DNA of 64,000 bases from Ligula intestinalis (GCA_036362985.1 JAYGXS010000010.1:6138722-6202721); one strand, 5' to 3'; shown: positions 11,347 to 23,443, numbered from the stretch's first letter. Numbers and translations: made by a program. The notes: generated by a model from the letters alone, not told the origin.

Positions 11347-12475
11347 TTGTATGGAAAATTTTTTAATCGTACCGATATCTATGAGAGTCAGCTTGATTAT
11401 AAGGGAAACCAAGGAGTTGCTTTCATGTTTCTGTATCCTTTCGTTGTGTACAGATGTCAAAGCATTTCCTGTCTGTCACCAACATTGTGCGAACACGAAA
11501 ATTGGCAGCCGAAGGACTGCCGCATAACAAATATGTTCGATATTAAGAAGGCCACAATTTTAAGAAGTGTTAACTATACAACAGTGCCATTATGTAATAT
11601 TTATGAGTAAAACTGTCAACAACGAAGCAATATATCTATTTTATTCGTGGAATAGTAAAAAGTTACCATTACATGTCCGTAAGCGCTATTCAAAGGGAAC
11701 ATTTCTCAATGTTTTCTCGGTAAATAATTGCAAAAAGAATGCACAAAAGCGGTTTTCGTCAGCAGACAGCAACAATGAAGCCATGTTTTAGTAGAGAACT
11801 AATTGAAGAACGTTTCTCTTTTCTAAGGAATATATTAGTCGCAGGCTTTCATATAAGAAGAGTATTTACTATTGCGATGAAATCATACTTTTAGACAAGC
11901 CACCAAAGTCGACGCAAATGGTAATATGTGGTAAAAAAATTCCAAAAATATGCACAGTCAACGCCGACTTTCAAGAACTACCATCGCCTAATGGTTTTGA
12001 TGGCTATCAAGTTCAAGGAGCGACCAATTTGGCGGTCAACATAAGGTGCTATAAAAAGCCATACTTTCGTGGACATAGTAAAGGATGCCCTTGGATACAA
12101 CAACATTAAAAAACGTTAGAAGGGCACGGTTGTGTTAAAAGATGATGCCCCTGTTCATCGATCAAAGGAGGTATGATAATCATTACCCTTAAGAATAAAA
12201 TTAATTTGTTTCAGACGACAGCCTGCCTTTCGGCCTGCGGTCTGCGGAGCTCTTTAATTCCTCCCAACTATCCGGACCTTAATCTGATTGAAAATCTTTT
12301 TGTTTTAATCAAAAGAAACTGGGAGAAGCAAGTTAAACATCTATCAATGGAACATAAATTGGAATTCGCAATTAATAATTGTACAAATCTAATAACCATT
12401 AACAACTTGGTTTTCTCCTTCTCGTCCCGCGTTCCGGCTGTTTTGAACGCTAAAGGACAATCTATGAAATATTAG
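11347..12475 (+). pseudogene. Tc1/mariner-like DDE transposase, frameshifted
   Basis: Pieces of a DDE transposase follow each other in several frames. The first catalytic block is around 11878 (YYCDEIILL), the second at about 12133 (VVLKDDAPVHRS), and the third at 12267-12330 (PPNYPDLNLIENLFVLIK). The C terminus ends VPAVLNAKGQSMKY, which is typical of Tc1 transposases. The frame breaks near 12170, just after HRSKEV, and earlier around 11790 and 12110. An N-terminal part may lie at 11347-11790 but is not diagnostic. No terminal inverted repeats are visible nearby. It is a dead DNA transposon. Confidence 0.8.
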
Positions 12476-14191
12476 TGTGGTACAAATTTCTCAATTTTCT
12501 TTATTTTGTACCTTTATCTCTTTTTCTTGCGCTGGTGTCACTTGCACAAAGACTTGAATAATTCAGCGAAAATTCCAATTTTTACGATTGAAAAGTCGTG
12601 TTGGCAAACGATCGTTTTTGGTTTTTCATCGTCAGGCCAGTACATGACATGGAGAATAAAATAAAAAAATAAAATAAAATAAACAAAATGAACGAATGAA
12701 TAAAATATATTATTTATAATTTATAAATAAATACTAATTGACCTCCCGTTCATTTTTTTTTCCGATTTTACAATTTTCGAGAAAACTAATTAGTACTCTC
12801 TTGATTAATGATACTTGGTAAATTCAAATATGCTTTCCTTTTGAGATGTATTGTTTTTCTGACGTTATATACATAGTGCGTCCATGAGGTAAACGCTCTG
12901 TGAGATAGAAGGGTTTTCGTATGACTTTGACTGTGTTGCTTGCAGCACTTGCAGGACTGTATGTCAAATGAATAAAATAAATTTAATCAAATATCTATAC
13001 GAGGTGGTGCAGTTCGAGGGCTGATTTAAGAATAACAATATGAAGAAAAGATGGGCTAATGACGCAGATTTTGCTGAATGAAACGTAAAAAATGTGTTTT
13101 TTAACTATCTAGTAAAGAAAAGATTTGTTCAGTTACTTTATCCTACGAAAAAGCCCAAATCACAGAGCAAAACTGCTGTTCGTTTATCAGTCTGACACTG
13201 CTTATTTTGATTATAAATTTGGATATTTTGCTGCGTTTAAATAAAATGGACACGACTAATTTTCAGAGGAATAACCATTATTTTACCTATAATCTGTGAG
13301 GATTTGTGAGTATCGGGGGATTTAAGAAACTCACCCTATCACGCAAACACCAAACATCTTGCGGCGAAGCTTAAGCGACTTCAGAGGTGTCTGTGCCCAA
13401 AACGTTTTAAAGGCACACTTGCCTGTTTGAGGCCGGCGAGAATACGAATGTTGGCAAAACGAACTTGCTGACACATTATGTATCTTCACTTTAACAACTT
13501 AGTAGTTGTAGAAACTAATGGGTACCGATCTCACTTCGCACGGGATAAAAAATACTAAATAGGGAAGACTAAAGAGACGGTAAACGTCATAGTCAACTTA
13601 TCAACAGACAATGTACATTTTGTCTTCTATGGACTTACCACGTATAGCATTTTCCGCAAATATATTGGTGAGAAGTTCTAGACAACAAGTCTAAAAGACA
13701 TCATTTATGACTCTGACGTCATATTTAGCCTGGTAAATAGTGTCACTGATAGCGGTGGTCTACCATAAAACTCACAAATTTACTGCGGAAACTGAGTTAA
13801 GTGCTAAGGTCGCCTGTACCAGATGTTCTTTTAGATAGGAAACTTGATTGTTCTACGATATACAATATACTTAAAAAATAAACCAGTACATTAAATTTCA
13901 CAGTTTGTTTGCCTTAATCTCAAAATAAACTTAGTCGATGGATTTGTCGACAGAGAATGATGAAGTTGTTATCCTGATATAACTGAAGCAACGCAGCAAT
14001 CCAGAGAGTTTCAGGCTCTAAAATGACACAGCAGAGAAGAGGAACCTCTTACTCAGGGACACAGCAAGCGAATTACTAAGACGGCGTCTAAGTACAGTGA
14101 TCACGAATGCTTTCTTGAAGACGAACTTACGCGCAAACTCCTTTTTCCTATGGATGAGAGGAAAAGTGTAAAAAATGATCGCCGTTTTATA
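12476..14191. other. AT-rich stretch; short AAAAT-type simple repeat at 12654-12733
   Basis: A run of AAAAT-like units and related A/T-rich sequence lies at about 12654-12733. I see no coding region in the rest, which ends at the MITE at 14192. Confidence 0.45.
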
Positions 14192-14751
14192 CAGGGTGTC
14201 CCAAAAAATGCATACGCATTTTAAATAATTGCAGAATTGATGCCTATTATAGTTTTATTATGGAGAAAATGTTACAAATATTTAAAAAGCATAATTTTAT
14301 TTTTTTTTCACTGCATTTGACTATATTTAAAATAATGATAAACAGCCAATATTAAAAAAACTTTCAATGGCGATGTCGGAAACCAAAAAAGTACAGTGTT
14401 GTGAGTAGAATGAATAACAATGTGTAGAAAATGCAGATTTGTCAACAAGAATTGCATGAAGTAGCGATGCCACATTCAGATTAAATGGTTTCATTAAATA
14501 TTACAACTGTACCTACTGAAGGACCTGAGAATAAATGTTATTTTCGACTGTCATACCAATCAACCGGGAATTTCAGTGTGGTGTGGCATATCATCAAGAA
14601 GATCAATTAGACCATGTTTGGATAAAAAAAACGTCAGTTTGAGAACATGCAGTGAAAAAAATTATAAAAAGATACTTGTAAATATTGTTCAATTATTAAA
14701 ACAATAAAATTACTATAAATACCAAGAAGGTTTATATTTTTGGACAGCCTG
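14192..14751. mobile_element. TA-flanked palindromic MITE (mariner/Tc1 type)
   Basis: The element begins CAGGGTGTCCCAAAAAATG and ends with the reverse complement of CAGGCTGTCCAAAAATATA. Both ends are flanked by TA (14190-14191 and 14752-14753), the target duplication expected for Tc1/mariner elements. The inverted repeats extend about 130 bp; for instance TTTTTTTCACTGCAT in the left arm pairs with ATGCAGTGAAAAAAA in the right arm. The length is 560 bp and no transposase is encoded, so it is non-autonomous. Confidence 0.88.
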
Positions 14752-14769
14752 TACATGTATGTGTACTTT

Positions 14770-15040
14770 TTCCTTCAGCGGCAAGTGAAGTGACATATAT
14801 TGGCCGAAAAACGAGATGGCTGGAGAAGACATTTCTCAAAAATATACCAACCTGGCCATGCAGAGGAGAAATGTATACGCTTACTCGATACGAAGCACCA
14901 CCCTGACGCGAGACAGACTGTTCAAATCACATATCAGGCAGTATCACAAAATCGTTAAAGGCTTAAAACCGAGGCAATGGTGATTCGTTAAGCAATACCA
15001 TCTCTGTTGTCACAAGATCCTGGTGCAGGCGGTTCGTCTA
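14770..15040 (+). pseudogene. PLE GIY-YIG endonuclease remnant
   Basis: The plus strand reads VTYIGRKTRWLEKTF...IPTW, then in another frame HHPDARQTVQITYQAVSQNR and LKTEAMVIR, ending AIPSLLSQ. These match in order the YIG motif, the EHLPxW block, the DxxTAFxV block and the EAxxIRxxKPxLCxQ block of the endonuclease at 43089-43450. At least one frameshift and two stops are present. The 5' side abuts the MITE end. No RT part is visible. Confidence 0.7.
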
Positions 15041-15734
15041 CCCTGGCCGACTGCAGGTAGGAATCGCACAACACCCAACCAACAGACATCAGTTACACGA
15101 CTGCTGTGGGTCTGACGTACAGAACGCACCGTAAGCACCCTCTTCCCTCCAAACTCCAAACCTCAAGGTCATCAACACGGTGTCTCCCCTATGCAAGAGA
15201 CGAGTGAACGGAAAGATCACTTAGCTTGCTCCCCATCACGCGAACTATATTGAAAATATTTGACTTACTTATGTGCAACATTAATTTAAAGGCCTGATTA
15301 TGACTGATCGAAAACAGTTTGAGGAAAAAACAACGTTACAAACGTAAACTTTAAATCTGTGCAGAGCATCTTTTTCTGCCAGTAGCTTTGTGTAAGAAAT
15401 TTAAAAACCTGCAAGAGGGCATTTTCTTCTCAAAAATAAAATATCACGAAAAACCTGCTACTTTTTATTCACGTCGGAGGTGGGTCGGGGGAGTAAAGGA
15501 TGACTCTAACGTACCAGCAGGTTAACAAAGCAAGGTGACTTTTTAACTATCATGAAAACTTTGCTGTGGCATACACATTGTGCTCGGCTGAAGCTCGAGT
15601 CATTTTCAGTGGACAACATATGTAATGAGCAAACAAGCCGTAACTGATCATCTGTACGTTACGCAGAGTCCACAAACAGTGCTCCCAGTCTGACTGACGC
15701 GACCAAAAATTGTGAACAATTGTCCTGATATTTC

Positions 15735-16512
15735 CATAGACGAGTTTAAATGCACTGCATTGCGTTGCATTGCGTTGCTGCATTACAACATCTTCGTTGG
15801 TTACTAAAGGCGAATGGTAATCCGTGCAATTTTGTCAACCAGTGCATACGCAGACAAGGGAAGAAACCACATCCAACCGGATCAAAACGTTTGGCGAGCT
15901 CTTTCATAAGTGAAAAATTTATCGGAAGTGGTCAGCCGTCTACTCAGCCCACTTGGAGTTTGAGTTTTGCACAGGCCAGAAGCAACCGTCAGGCACCGTG
16001 TCATGAGACCGAAAGAGCCACTGCCACGGCAGGAAACGGCTAGAGTCGTTTACCGGATCTGGTGTAGTTGTGGACAAAGCAACTACGTCGGAGAAACTAT
16101 GAGACTACTCTGGACGCAAATGGCCGAGCATGCAGTGGCGGTGAGGAAGAAAGACCCAATTTCCCAGGTTGCAGCTCACTCGACGGGACCCGGCCATATT
16201 TTCAAGTTTGACGAGGCCAAAAGCCTCGCAAGAGGTGACAACTGCGTGAGTCGCAAGCTGCTCGATTCATGGATCTATGGCCCCCATTCTATCAACAAGT
16301 GCAACGATTTGGCGTTCCCATACGGTGTACTGAGACATTTCCTGAGCGAGAGAATAAGTTACCTGGGAAGGGCCGGGCTCAGCAACAACTCTAGCGGCAG
16401 CGAGCTCAATTGTCGCACAGTTACCAAGTCCACCGTCAACACGGATGAGGACATCACGGCAATTACTGAGTCGAACGCGAAGTCTCAAGTCATCACCGCA
16501 CCAATTAAGACC
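15735..16512 (+). pseudogene. PLE linker and GIY-YIG endonuclease
   Basis: An N-terminal linker piece (ALQHLRWLLKANGNPCNFVN) occupies 15778-15870. After a frameshift the frame from 15967 reads HRPEATVRHRVMRPKEPLPR, then VVYRIWCSCGQSNYVGETMR, AEHAVAVRKKD, SQVAAHSTGPGH and FKFDEAKSLARGDN. This gives the GIY (VVY) and YIG (YVG) motifs with two Cys between them, and the paired His of AAHSTGPGH, together the CCHH arrangement of PLE endonucleases. The RT core normally found upstream is absent. A 327-bp RT fragment is inserted in inverted orientation in its tail (next entry). Confidence 0.88.
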
Positions 16513-16839
16513 AAAGACGTGGATGTCTTCTACTTCGCTGCAATGCGTCTCAACGCGCCGTTACAGCGCTCTTACGCAGCTGCGTTTGTGACCGATCAGG
16601 TGGTTGCTGTTGTACTTCAGGAATTGCATAGTGTTGGTCGCTTTCCTAAAAACCACCATTTTTGCGGCAAACGAGGACATCCAGGAAGACCAGTTGGTTG
16701 TTTTCTTCTTCCTCCATCGTAAATTGAATGTCCGGGAAGATGGCGTTTAGACGTTTCTTGAATGTCAGCACCTGATCCTGCTCAATAACGACGAAGGTGT
16801 CGTCCACATACCAAGCCCAGAATTGCAGACGTTTCAATC
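16513..16839 (-). pseudogene. PLE reverse transcriptase fragment, inverted insertion with 22-bp flanking repeat
   Basis: The minus strand encodes LQFWAWYVDDTFVVIEQDQ, then FPDIQFTMEEEENNQLVFLD and VLVCRKN. This is the RT catalytic block with an intact YVDD, followed by the conserved LxFLDVLV region. It continues, after a stop, to RRVETHCSEVED. The fragment points against the surrounding endonuclease and is flanked by a direct repeat of 22 bases with one mismatch, starting CATCACCGCACCAAT, at 16491-16512 and 16840-16861. This is the layout of an insertion with a target-site duplication, although a copy-and-paste rearrangement is also possible. Confidence 0.85.
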
Positions 16840-16925
16840 CATCACCGCACCAATAAAGACCCTAAGTTGCGCTTGTGCAGGTTTTACCCCTATCTGCGTA
16901 TTTCTCAGACTACCGTTAGATAACA

Positions 16926-16963
16926 TATGAATAATGATTCTCGACAGAATCGGAAATGTCAGG
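16926..16963 (+). ncRNA. Hammerhead-like motif, eroded core, PLE 3' end
   Basis: A strong hairpin (GATTC, loop TCGACA, GAATC) is followed by GGAAATGTCAGG and AAAATAAAACTCTTGTTCC. The same tail follows the motif at 31186-31224. The first core block is eroded (AATGA in place of CTGATGA). It is in the right place to be the 3' end of the plus-strand PLE at 15735-16861. Confidence 0.5.
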
Positions 16964-17049
16964 AAAATAAAACTCTTGTTCCAGGTGGTCACATCTTTCC
17001 CTTTGGAACTGCTTCTTGGAGAAGCCATTAAAATTTGCAGCTTTTTCAT

Positions 17050-17719
17050 TTGACCTGTCGTTACATTTTTACTAGGTTAAGAGCAAGTTTCACAGAAAAA
17101 ACTGTTCCCTTCTAATTTTTGCTAAATTCAGTCAATTTGTATTGAAGAGCTGATGACGGAAAATATATAAATAGTTGAGTCAACATTTACCAGCCACATA
17201 GATATAAACGCATACAATACATTAAAGTGCCAAGTAGACAAACGGTAGTACATGAAAGACTTGCAGAATAAAGCATACCGACTAAGAATACATTTGAACC
17301 TGACTTCCTTTAACAAATGCATTAAGGTGTATCTAGTTGGAGTTTTTTTACTTCAACAGTCAGTAAAAATGCATATTTTAGAGCTCAGAGAGTTTTTTAA
17401 TTGATGTCGTTCGTAGTATATATCAAACACATGTTTTTTCGTACTTGGCCATTAGCTTTCCTTATGGGGGAGTGTGCTCTGAGCTTACGGAAATGATTAA
17501 GCTTGGGCTCACTCGGGTTCAACTACTGATTTTTTTCAAATCTTTGAAAGCCAATAGGCACAGTGCATTACAAGTTTAATTGCATTTTTTTCTTTTTTGT
17601 TGTATGCCGCGAAAAATCTTAATAAGGACCCTGAATAATATGCTGACTTAGATATCTGGGTATAAGGTGGCAGAGTTGTCAAGCAAAACAACCCCTAAAA
17701 CATAGTATTTTCTTGGTAA
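17050..17719. other. No recognised feature
   Basis: AT-rich sequence between two PLE ends. I see no gene, RNA or repeat in it. Confidence 0.4.
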
Positions 17720-18058
17720 GGGAGACAAATTGTCCAACACTGGAAAAAAATTAATTTCTTCCTGAGCTTTCGAGCTCCTACAAGAGCCCATCGTCAGATA
17801 GGGAGAAACAGCAATAAATAGGGAAGCTACTTGGACGTGTGTACCATAACCAAAATTTTGAACGTGTAGAAAATCAATAATTGTGTGTTTGTGCCGCCGA
17901 CTTGCCATTGAGGGCTATGTTAACCTGCGCCAGTAGGCAAAATCAACGGTTGAGTTGAAATATTTACAGAAACAGAATCAACAACAAAAAAAATCAAGCA
18001 ACAGTTATGGTGTGAGGGATAGGCAATTAAAAAAGGTCATAGGAGAAAAGGAGGATGA
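17720..18058 (-). mobile_element. 3' end of subfamily A PLE, truncated
   Basis: This matches the 3' untranslated region and terminus of the copy at 26480-27470. Shared minus-strand pieces include TATTGATTTTCTGCACGTTC (CTACACGTTC here), GTTGCTGTTTCTCC and GTTTCTGTAAATATTTC. It is cut off at 18058, exactly where the right arm of the big inverted duplication begins, so the junction is an insertion or rearrangement point. It carries a hammerhead-like motif. Confidence 0.8.
17762..17797 (-). ncRNA. Hammerhead-like ribozyme motif
   Basis: The minus strand reads CTGACGA, T, then a 6-bp stem (GGGCTC with GAGCTC, loop TTGTAG), then GAAAGCTCAG. Both core blocks are intact. There is one extra U between the first core block and stem II compared with the textbook hammerhead. 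Stem III could form only by pairing AGCT with a second molecule. Stem I is weak here. Confidence 0.6.
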
Positions 18059-18489
18059 GACCCGGCACGATGCTAGCGTCTGCACAGTCAGCATAAAAAA
18101 GATGACAAAACTTATCCAGAAAACGACACGTTTTCTGCAGACAACCTTTTTAAATTATACTTTATGACAGAAATCAGTGCATAACTAGTTATGGGACGCT
18201 GTTAAACCTATACAAACGCATTTAGAGCAAGCAAAAAAGGCAGAATTTATTTGTTTGCAAACAGATTTTGAGAGAAATTTTAAACCAATTTCTCTTTTTG
18301 CACGAGTGACATAACAACTGTAAAATTGTTGTTGTTTTGAATTTTCACAAAACCCATAAAAACAAGTTCATTAGGACGCTGCGAATGGTCAAAAGTAGTG
18401 TAACCTTTAAATTTAGGACGAAAAGACGGGATAAGAGTCCACAAGAATAAGCGTCTGACATGCATTTACCAGGGCAGTTGAAGATTAAC

Positions 18490-18760
18490 CACATGGTCTA
18501 ATTGCTTACACACTGCGTGCCCACTGTCTAACAAGTGTTTTGTAATGAGTGACCGTGGCATTTTGTTTTCTTGTTTTTAAAGCCAAGAAGGCAAACTTTC
18601 AGCAGCCCTGGTCCCCAGTTGCCTTTGCGTATGGCCAATATACTTGCATCTGCAAGTCCACGTGAATTCATGGACGCTGTTTGATGTGGCGTGCAAAGGC
18701 AAGGCTTCTTTTAGCCGATAAACTGGAAGGCTTTTATTAGGAGTAAAGTACACAAGTTCT
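18490..18760 (-). pseudogene. PLE GIY-YIG endonuclease, N-terminal half (right-arm copy)
   Basis: The minus strand encodes ELVYFTPNKSLPVYRL, TCRCKYIGHTQRQLGTRAAE and LPSWL, then a stop just after SWL (an extra A in a run). The remaining frame, with ITKHLLDSGHAV and KQLDHVVNLQLPW, continues out of phase. It differs from the left-arm copy by two residues in the first 66. Confidence 0.8.
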
Positions 18761-18878
18761 TGTTCGAGTACAAACAAACCGGACTCTGCGCTTTATTGAA
18801 ATGGCCTATAAATGGCGGGAGAAACCCGACTTTTATAAGCAATTAGACCATGTAGGTATTCTTCAACTGCCCTGGTAA
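18756..18878 (+). pseudogene. PLE GIY-YIG endonuclease, C-terminal end, inverted (right-arm copy)
   Basis: The plus strand reads VLVRVQTNRTLRFIEMAYKW, REKPDFYKQLDHVGILQLPW and a stop. It is the exact counterpart of 1431-1553, so the internal inversion happened before the two arms were duplicated. Confidence 0.8.
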
Positions 18879-19895
18879 ATACATGCCACACTTATTTTGT
18901 TAAATCCCCTCCCTTCCCGCCTTATTATGACCTTGCTACTATCGATTCTGTGTTCTCCAATTGTTAGGTTATTCATGCAAACGCCGAAAGCAGTCGAAAA
19001 GCTCTCCGAAAGTTATTTAAACAAATAAATTTTGCCGTGTTTGCTTGCTTCAAATTTATACCTAGTAAAAGTGATTTCAATTATATAAACAAGCCTTAAA
19101 GGTTTCAAATTTTGGCTAAATCAATGGATATTTTCGTGTCCTTTCAAAATTCGTGCAACCAGTGGGTTCTCTTGGTATTCTGAATGTTTTTAAGTGCAGG
19201 ACGATTAGAATGGTTCATCTGTAAACTAACTTATAGTGGACTAAGGAGTCTGAAATCAGCAATGAGAGCATAAAGATGCAGACGTTATCTCGCTAGGGAT
19301 AAATGGTACTGTCAGTTCCTTTTTTGGAACTTAAACTCTTGAGGATGTGCCGAGTGATTTTTTCAGTTTCATCTCAAATAAGCCTTTCGAGGAGTAAACA
19401 AGAGGCAGCTGAAACTTTCAGTGGTAAACGGAATTAAAGTCCTTGGACGAAACCTTGTCAGCAGACGCACTAGCAGGTTTTCCTGGAACTAAGCGCTCAT
19501 TAAAAAACCGGAAGGTCAACACTGTTCGGAATTTTTTCGCTAAAAGCAAATTACCCTAAAATGGGTCCGAGGATCATTATCAATGTATTTGAGTAAATTA
19601 AGCCATAAAAATCGTAATGTATTTGCAGTTTATAACAAAGTTTTGGTAAATCAATTATTTCTGATATTCTTTCTTCATTGAAGCTTAAACAGCCTCACAA
19701 TAATAAAGAAAGCCCACTATCAACATACTTACAGAAATTGTTTAAGCAGGGATACCTATTATTGGACAAAATACGCAAACTGAACTTGGAGCAGAAAACG
19801 ATGTGTACGATATTTTTGAAAGCCGCCTGCGAGATGACAGAGAATAGACTAGTCAGAAGAAGCAGATGCGATCTGTGAAACAGGGGACATTTATT

Positions 19896-19965
19896 GGTTT
19901 GACGTTTCGGATTCTCGCTGCAACTAATTGGCAGAGATTATCGGAGATAATCACAGAAAGCGATG
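19896..19965 (-). ncRNA. Possible hammerhead-like motif, degenerate
   Basis: The minus strand has CCGATAA where CTGATGA is expected, then a long hairpin (TCTC and TGC pairing with GCA and GAGA), then ATCCGAAACGTC. GAAAC and the self-complementary ACGT are intact. It lies immediately outside the right arm, so it may be the terminal repeat of the element that makes up the arm. Confidence 0.35.
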
Positions 19966-22375
19966 ATATATTTACAGGGTTTGTGTCGCATCTATAAATG
20001 CCACGCGATCACATGCGTACTTAAGTTTGCGACCATTATGCTGACCTGTTAGCGTGCGGATGATAATCAGTTACGTCGAACCAATAAATGTCATGCTTTA
20101 GCGATCGTATCATTTATTTGGCCTGCTTCCTACAGCTCTCCTTCTTCCTTCTAATATAACATTTAACGCTTAATTTATATAAGCGTAACAACACACAGTA
20201 TGTAACAGTTATGTGTTCTCAACGAGCATGTCAATATCAATTTAAACATTTAATTTATTTTGAATTTATCGGAATTTATTCACTTTAACCAATCTGGTTC
20301 AGGCTATCAATATCAGTCTCAGTTTATTGGGGAAAAGAAAGTTGAAATCCTTTGATAAAATTAAAATTTGAAATAAGCCAATTGCTCTAGAATGTTTAGT
20401 TCAAAGCCCTCCGCATCCTGCAGTTCACCTGTTAATGAATGCGTTTGTAGTTGTGATTGACGTTTTTGAAGTTTATACGTTAGATCATATTACAGATGAC
20501 AGCGAAAGTTCACGTTCCAGGTATTTGCATAGGTACAAAATAAAGATACTTGATGATCAGACCATCTTGGTTATTGATTATGTGTTCTGCTACCTTAGTA
20601 GTGGTTTGGGGATAAGGAAAATCTGTGTTGTATTCGATGCATTAATAGATGACGCAAGAACCTGTCCATTTGCAAAAGCGATTAAGAAAAATATGCTTGT
20701 TGGTGCACCTTTCCGGTAAAGCGTATGAAGACAGAGATAATGCTTTATTTTGAAGGGGAATACCCAAAGCCATTCAGCAAAAATGACTTTATTCACAGAT
20801 AGCAAGTGATAAGGTAAGTAATCGGTTTTACTAGAAGGTCACATAATTATTTCCATATCTATTACGGAGACAGGTTGGCTTTCAACTTCTTAATTTGCAC
20901 TTTTCCACACCTGTAATAGCGTGTAAGGAATTGGAAAATAGAATGTTGATATGCTGGTGTACGGAAAAACATATAACAGACGCCTCGGCGCACAGAACGG
21001 CAAAACGTCGCAGCCATTAGTTCAGTGTAGAGAGGGTGAGTGACTCACTAAAGATTCGATCGGCACATTGCTTGACCTTTGTACAGTGTCACTTTGTTAT
21101 AATGTCAGATAAAATTGCATAGGAAACACCGGCAGCTGAAGAGAACATTCAAAGGATACATGTAAGCATGACCAGATTATTTTTATGTTAATCTGAAAAA
21201 GATTACTGAAGAGCAGTAAAAAAGAGAAGAGTTAATACAGGCATCAGTTTACCGCCAAATAAGGCCTTGTGGTGTGTGATATGAACGCATGCGACGTTTA
21301 TAATATGAAAGTTAATGGATTTTTATAAAAAAACCTTCTTTATGAAGAGCAAATGCAAGGTTAGATGACAGAGCAACGCCCCCGTATTAGAAGGAAGGTA
21401 CCTCGTTGGGCAGACTGTCTACAGTTTTAGGACTGGGCGAGCGTCGCTGTCAAAAAATGGACTGGACTGACTTCACTTGTTAATGAGAAGGCCATTTGCA
21501 GACGACCATGTTGAGACGTAGTTCAGGCCATCCTTCAATATTCAGAGATGTATTTGGCGTTCAAGAGGATGCCCAACAACAAAATCATGAGCCTATTTAA
21601 CAAAAAAACATTTGTTTGGCGATCATAGTTCATCAGTGTGGAGGGAGAAGAGATGAGGGGATAGTATGGACCAATGAAGAACTCCAAAGTTGTTTGGAAG
21701 GATCTTGGATTTTCGCTTTCCGCAAAAAATGAATTGAGTGCATAAAAAGAAATAGTCCCCAGATCAATAGGCAGCCCAGCCGGGAGAGCCGCATGCGGAA
21801 GTTTTATAAAGTGAAAGATGTCACGGGATGGTATTAAAGTCTGAGGAGTAGTCAAGAAAATCACAGGCGTATGCACGGCATCCCTTATCTAAATCGTTCA
21901 GGGCAGAACGGACTACCAGAGCAACAGCGTCGAGTGAACTATGCCAAGCCTTATACGCAAATTACAAGGGAGGGGAAAATTCAGAGGAAAAAAAAGGCGT
22001 AACAATATCTAAGGCAACTCATTCTGCAAGTTTCAGAAATGCAGACGAGTAGGCAATATACACGGGAATTGATAATAAAGGTTCATTAGTTGTCAGCATC
22101 CAGTCAAACCCAACCCCAAATCATAAGGTCTTGAACCCACAACCATTTAAACAGGAGTCAAATGGCCTAAGCATTTAAGAGTCACGCTAGTCTTTTTCCG
22201 ATTTACATCGGTATTCTGAAAATTGGTTTGACAACGCATTCCGACCGCTAATCCATCTAATGCTGCTCATTCGCAGCCGGACAGCAGTGAGCAAATGAAC
22301 GCTTCCCGAAAAATTATAAAAAGTTTGGAATGATTGGCTGTAAAAATGAGCATATTTTAATACTTAAGAGCACTA
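19966..22375. other. No recognised gene
   Basis: Two open frames of 94 codons (20435-20719, plus) and 113 codons (21535-21876, minus) have no motif I recognise and are treated as chance frames. No repeat is evident except the TA-flanked element that follows at 22376. Confidence 0.4.
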
Positions 22376-23443
22376 CAGTACGGCCTAGAATTGCCGTAAC
22401 ATGCCGACAGATGCCGACAAATGCTAAAGATTTAAACTTGCTTGGTAATCGGTATTGAGTAAGTTTTATTACCAACTGTCCTGTAGTCTATTGTGAAGTC
22501 ATTTCAGTCACGGTTGGCAGCCAGACCTTAAGCAAACTTCTTTTTGACAACTTACGAGTACTAGTTGTACTGTAAAAAGTGGTTGCTTAAGAAACATGCA
22601 TTTTTTCATCGTTTTTGACTGCCTTTATAAATTCAAATGCATATATTTTGAAAAACATAGACGAAGCAATTAATCCTTTTTATCTTTTGGTAGGATAGTA
22701 CCGTTTCTTAAATGCCGAATAACTTGTAAACCTACTGACTGCTACACACGAATTCAAGGTTCATATATCGCGCGCTCTGTACGCGAAACAATTATTTGTT
22801 ACTCAATTGGTAGGGAATTACGCCTTTTTTAAACTTTATAACTAGAGAAAATGTACTTTTTTTTTTGAAAAAGTGCCTTTATTGTTTACAAACTGCGCAC
22901 TGTGTACATCCTGTTCAAAACACAATAAATTTTTTCCCAAGATTTGAGGTTGAAGTCGCATAATTCTCATTGAATATTGCAAGAGATTTGAATCATAGTG
23001 AATGCATTATAGAGAGCATTGATAAATTGACGAATGTGATATATAACGAATAAGCATCTCACAATCGTTAAACATTTCATAATAATAAATTTTTTTAAAT
23101 TGAAAATACTCTTTGTTTAAGTGTAAAGTTTAAAGAAGGCAAAATTTATTACCAAACCATTATAATTGTTAATGCTTGGCGCATATTTTCCATTAAATAT
23201 ACTTGCATTTATGAAAGCAGTCAAAATTAATGATAAAAATGAATGCTACTTAAGTAGCCAATGTTAACAGTATATGCATTCTGTTCTGTAAGTTCGGTAA
23301 AAAGCCGGCATCCTTCCGTGACTGAAATGCTTCAGAATAGACTACATGCTTATCAGTATTACAATCTTAATCAATGCCAACTAACGACCGATTATCAATC
23401 TTTCACATATGTTGGCATGTTACACGAATTTGAGGCCGTAATG
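22376..23443. mobile_element. TA-flanked element with long terminal inverted repeats, copy 2
   Basis: Its ends match those of the element at 4482-5427. The left end is TA then CAGTACGGCC; the right end, read inward, is CATTACGGCC. The inner edges of the arms share TTTATAAATTCAAATGCATA-like sequence. The arms are about 250 bp with an AT-rich centre and no transposase. It is about 120 bp longer than copy 1. Confidence 0.72.

Larger units (their letters stand above)
18059..19895. repeat. Right arm of 1.84-kb inverted duplication
   Basis: Reverse-complement copy of 5-2250. It contains the same broken PLE endonuclease and the same frame beginning MKLKQPHNNKESPL at the far end (19678). The two arms differ by scattered substitutions. 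This copy has no gap, so it serves as the template showing that the gap in the left arm is artificial. Confidence 0.9.
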
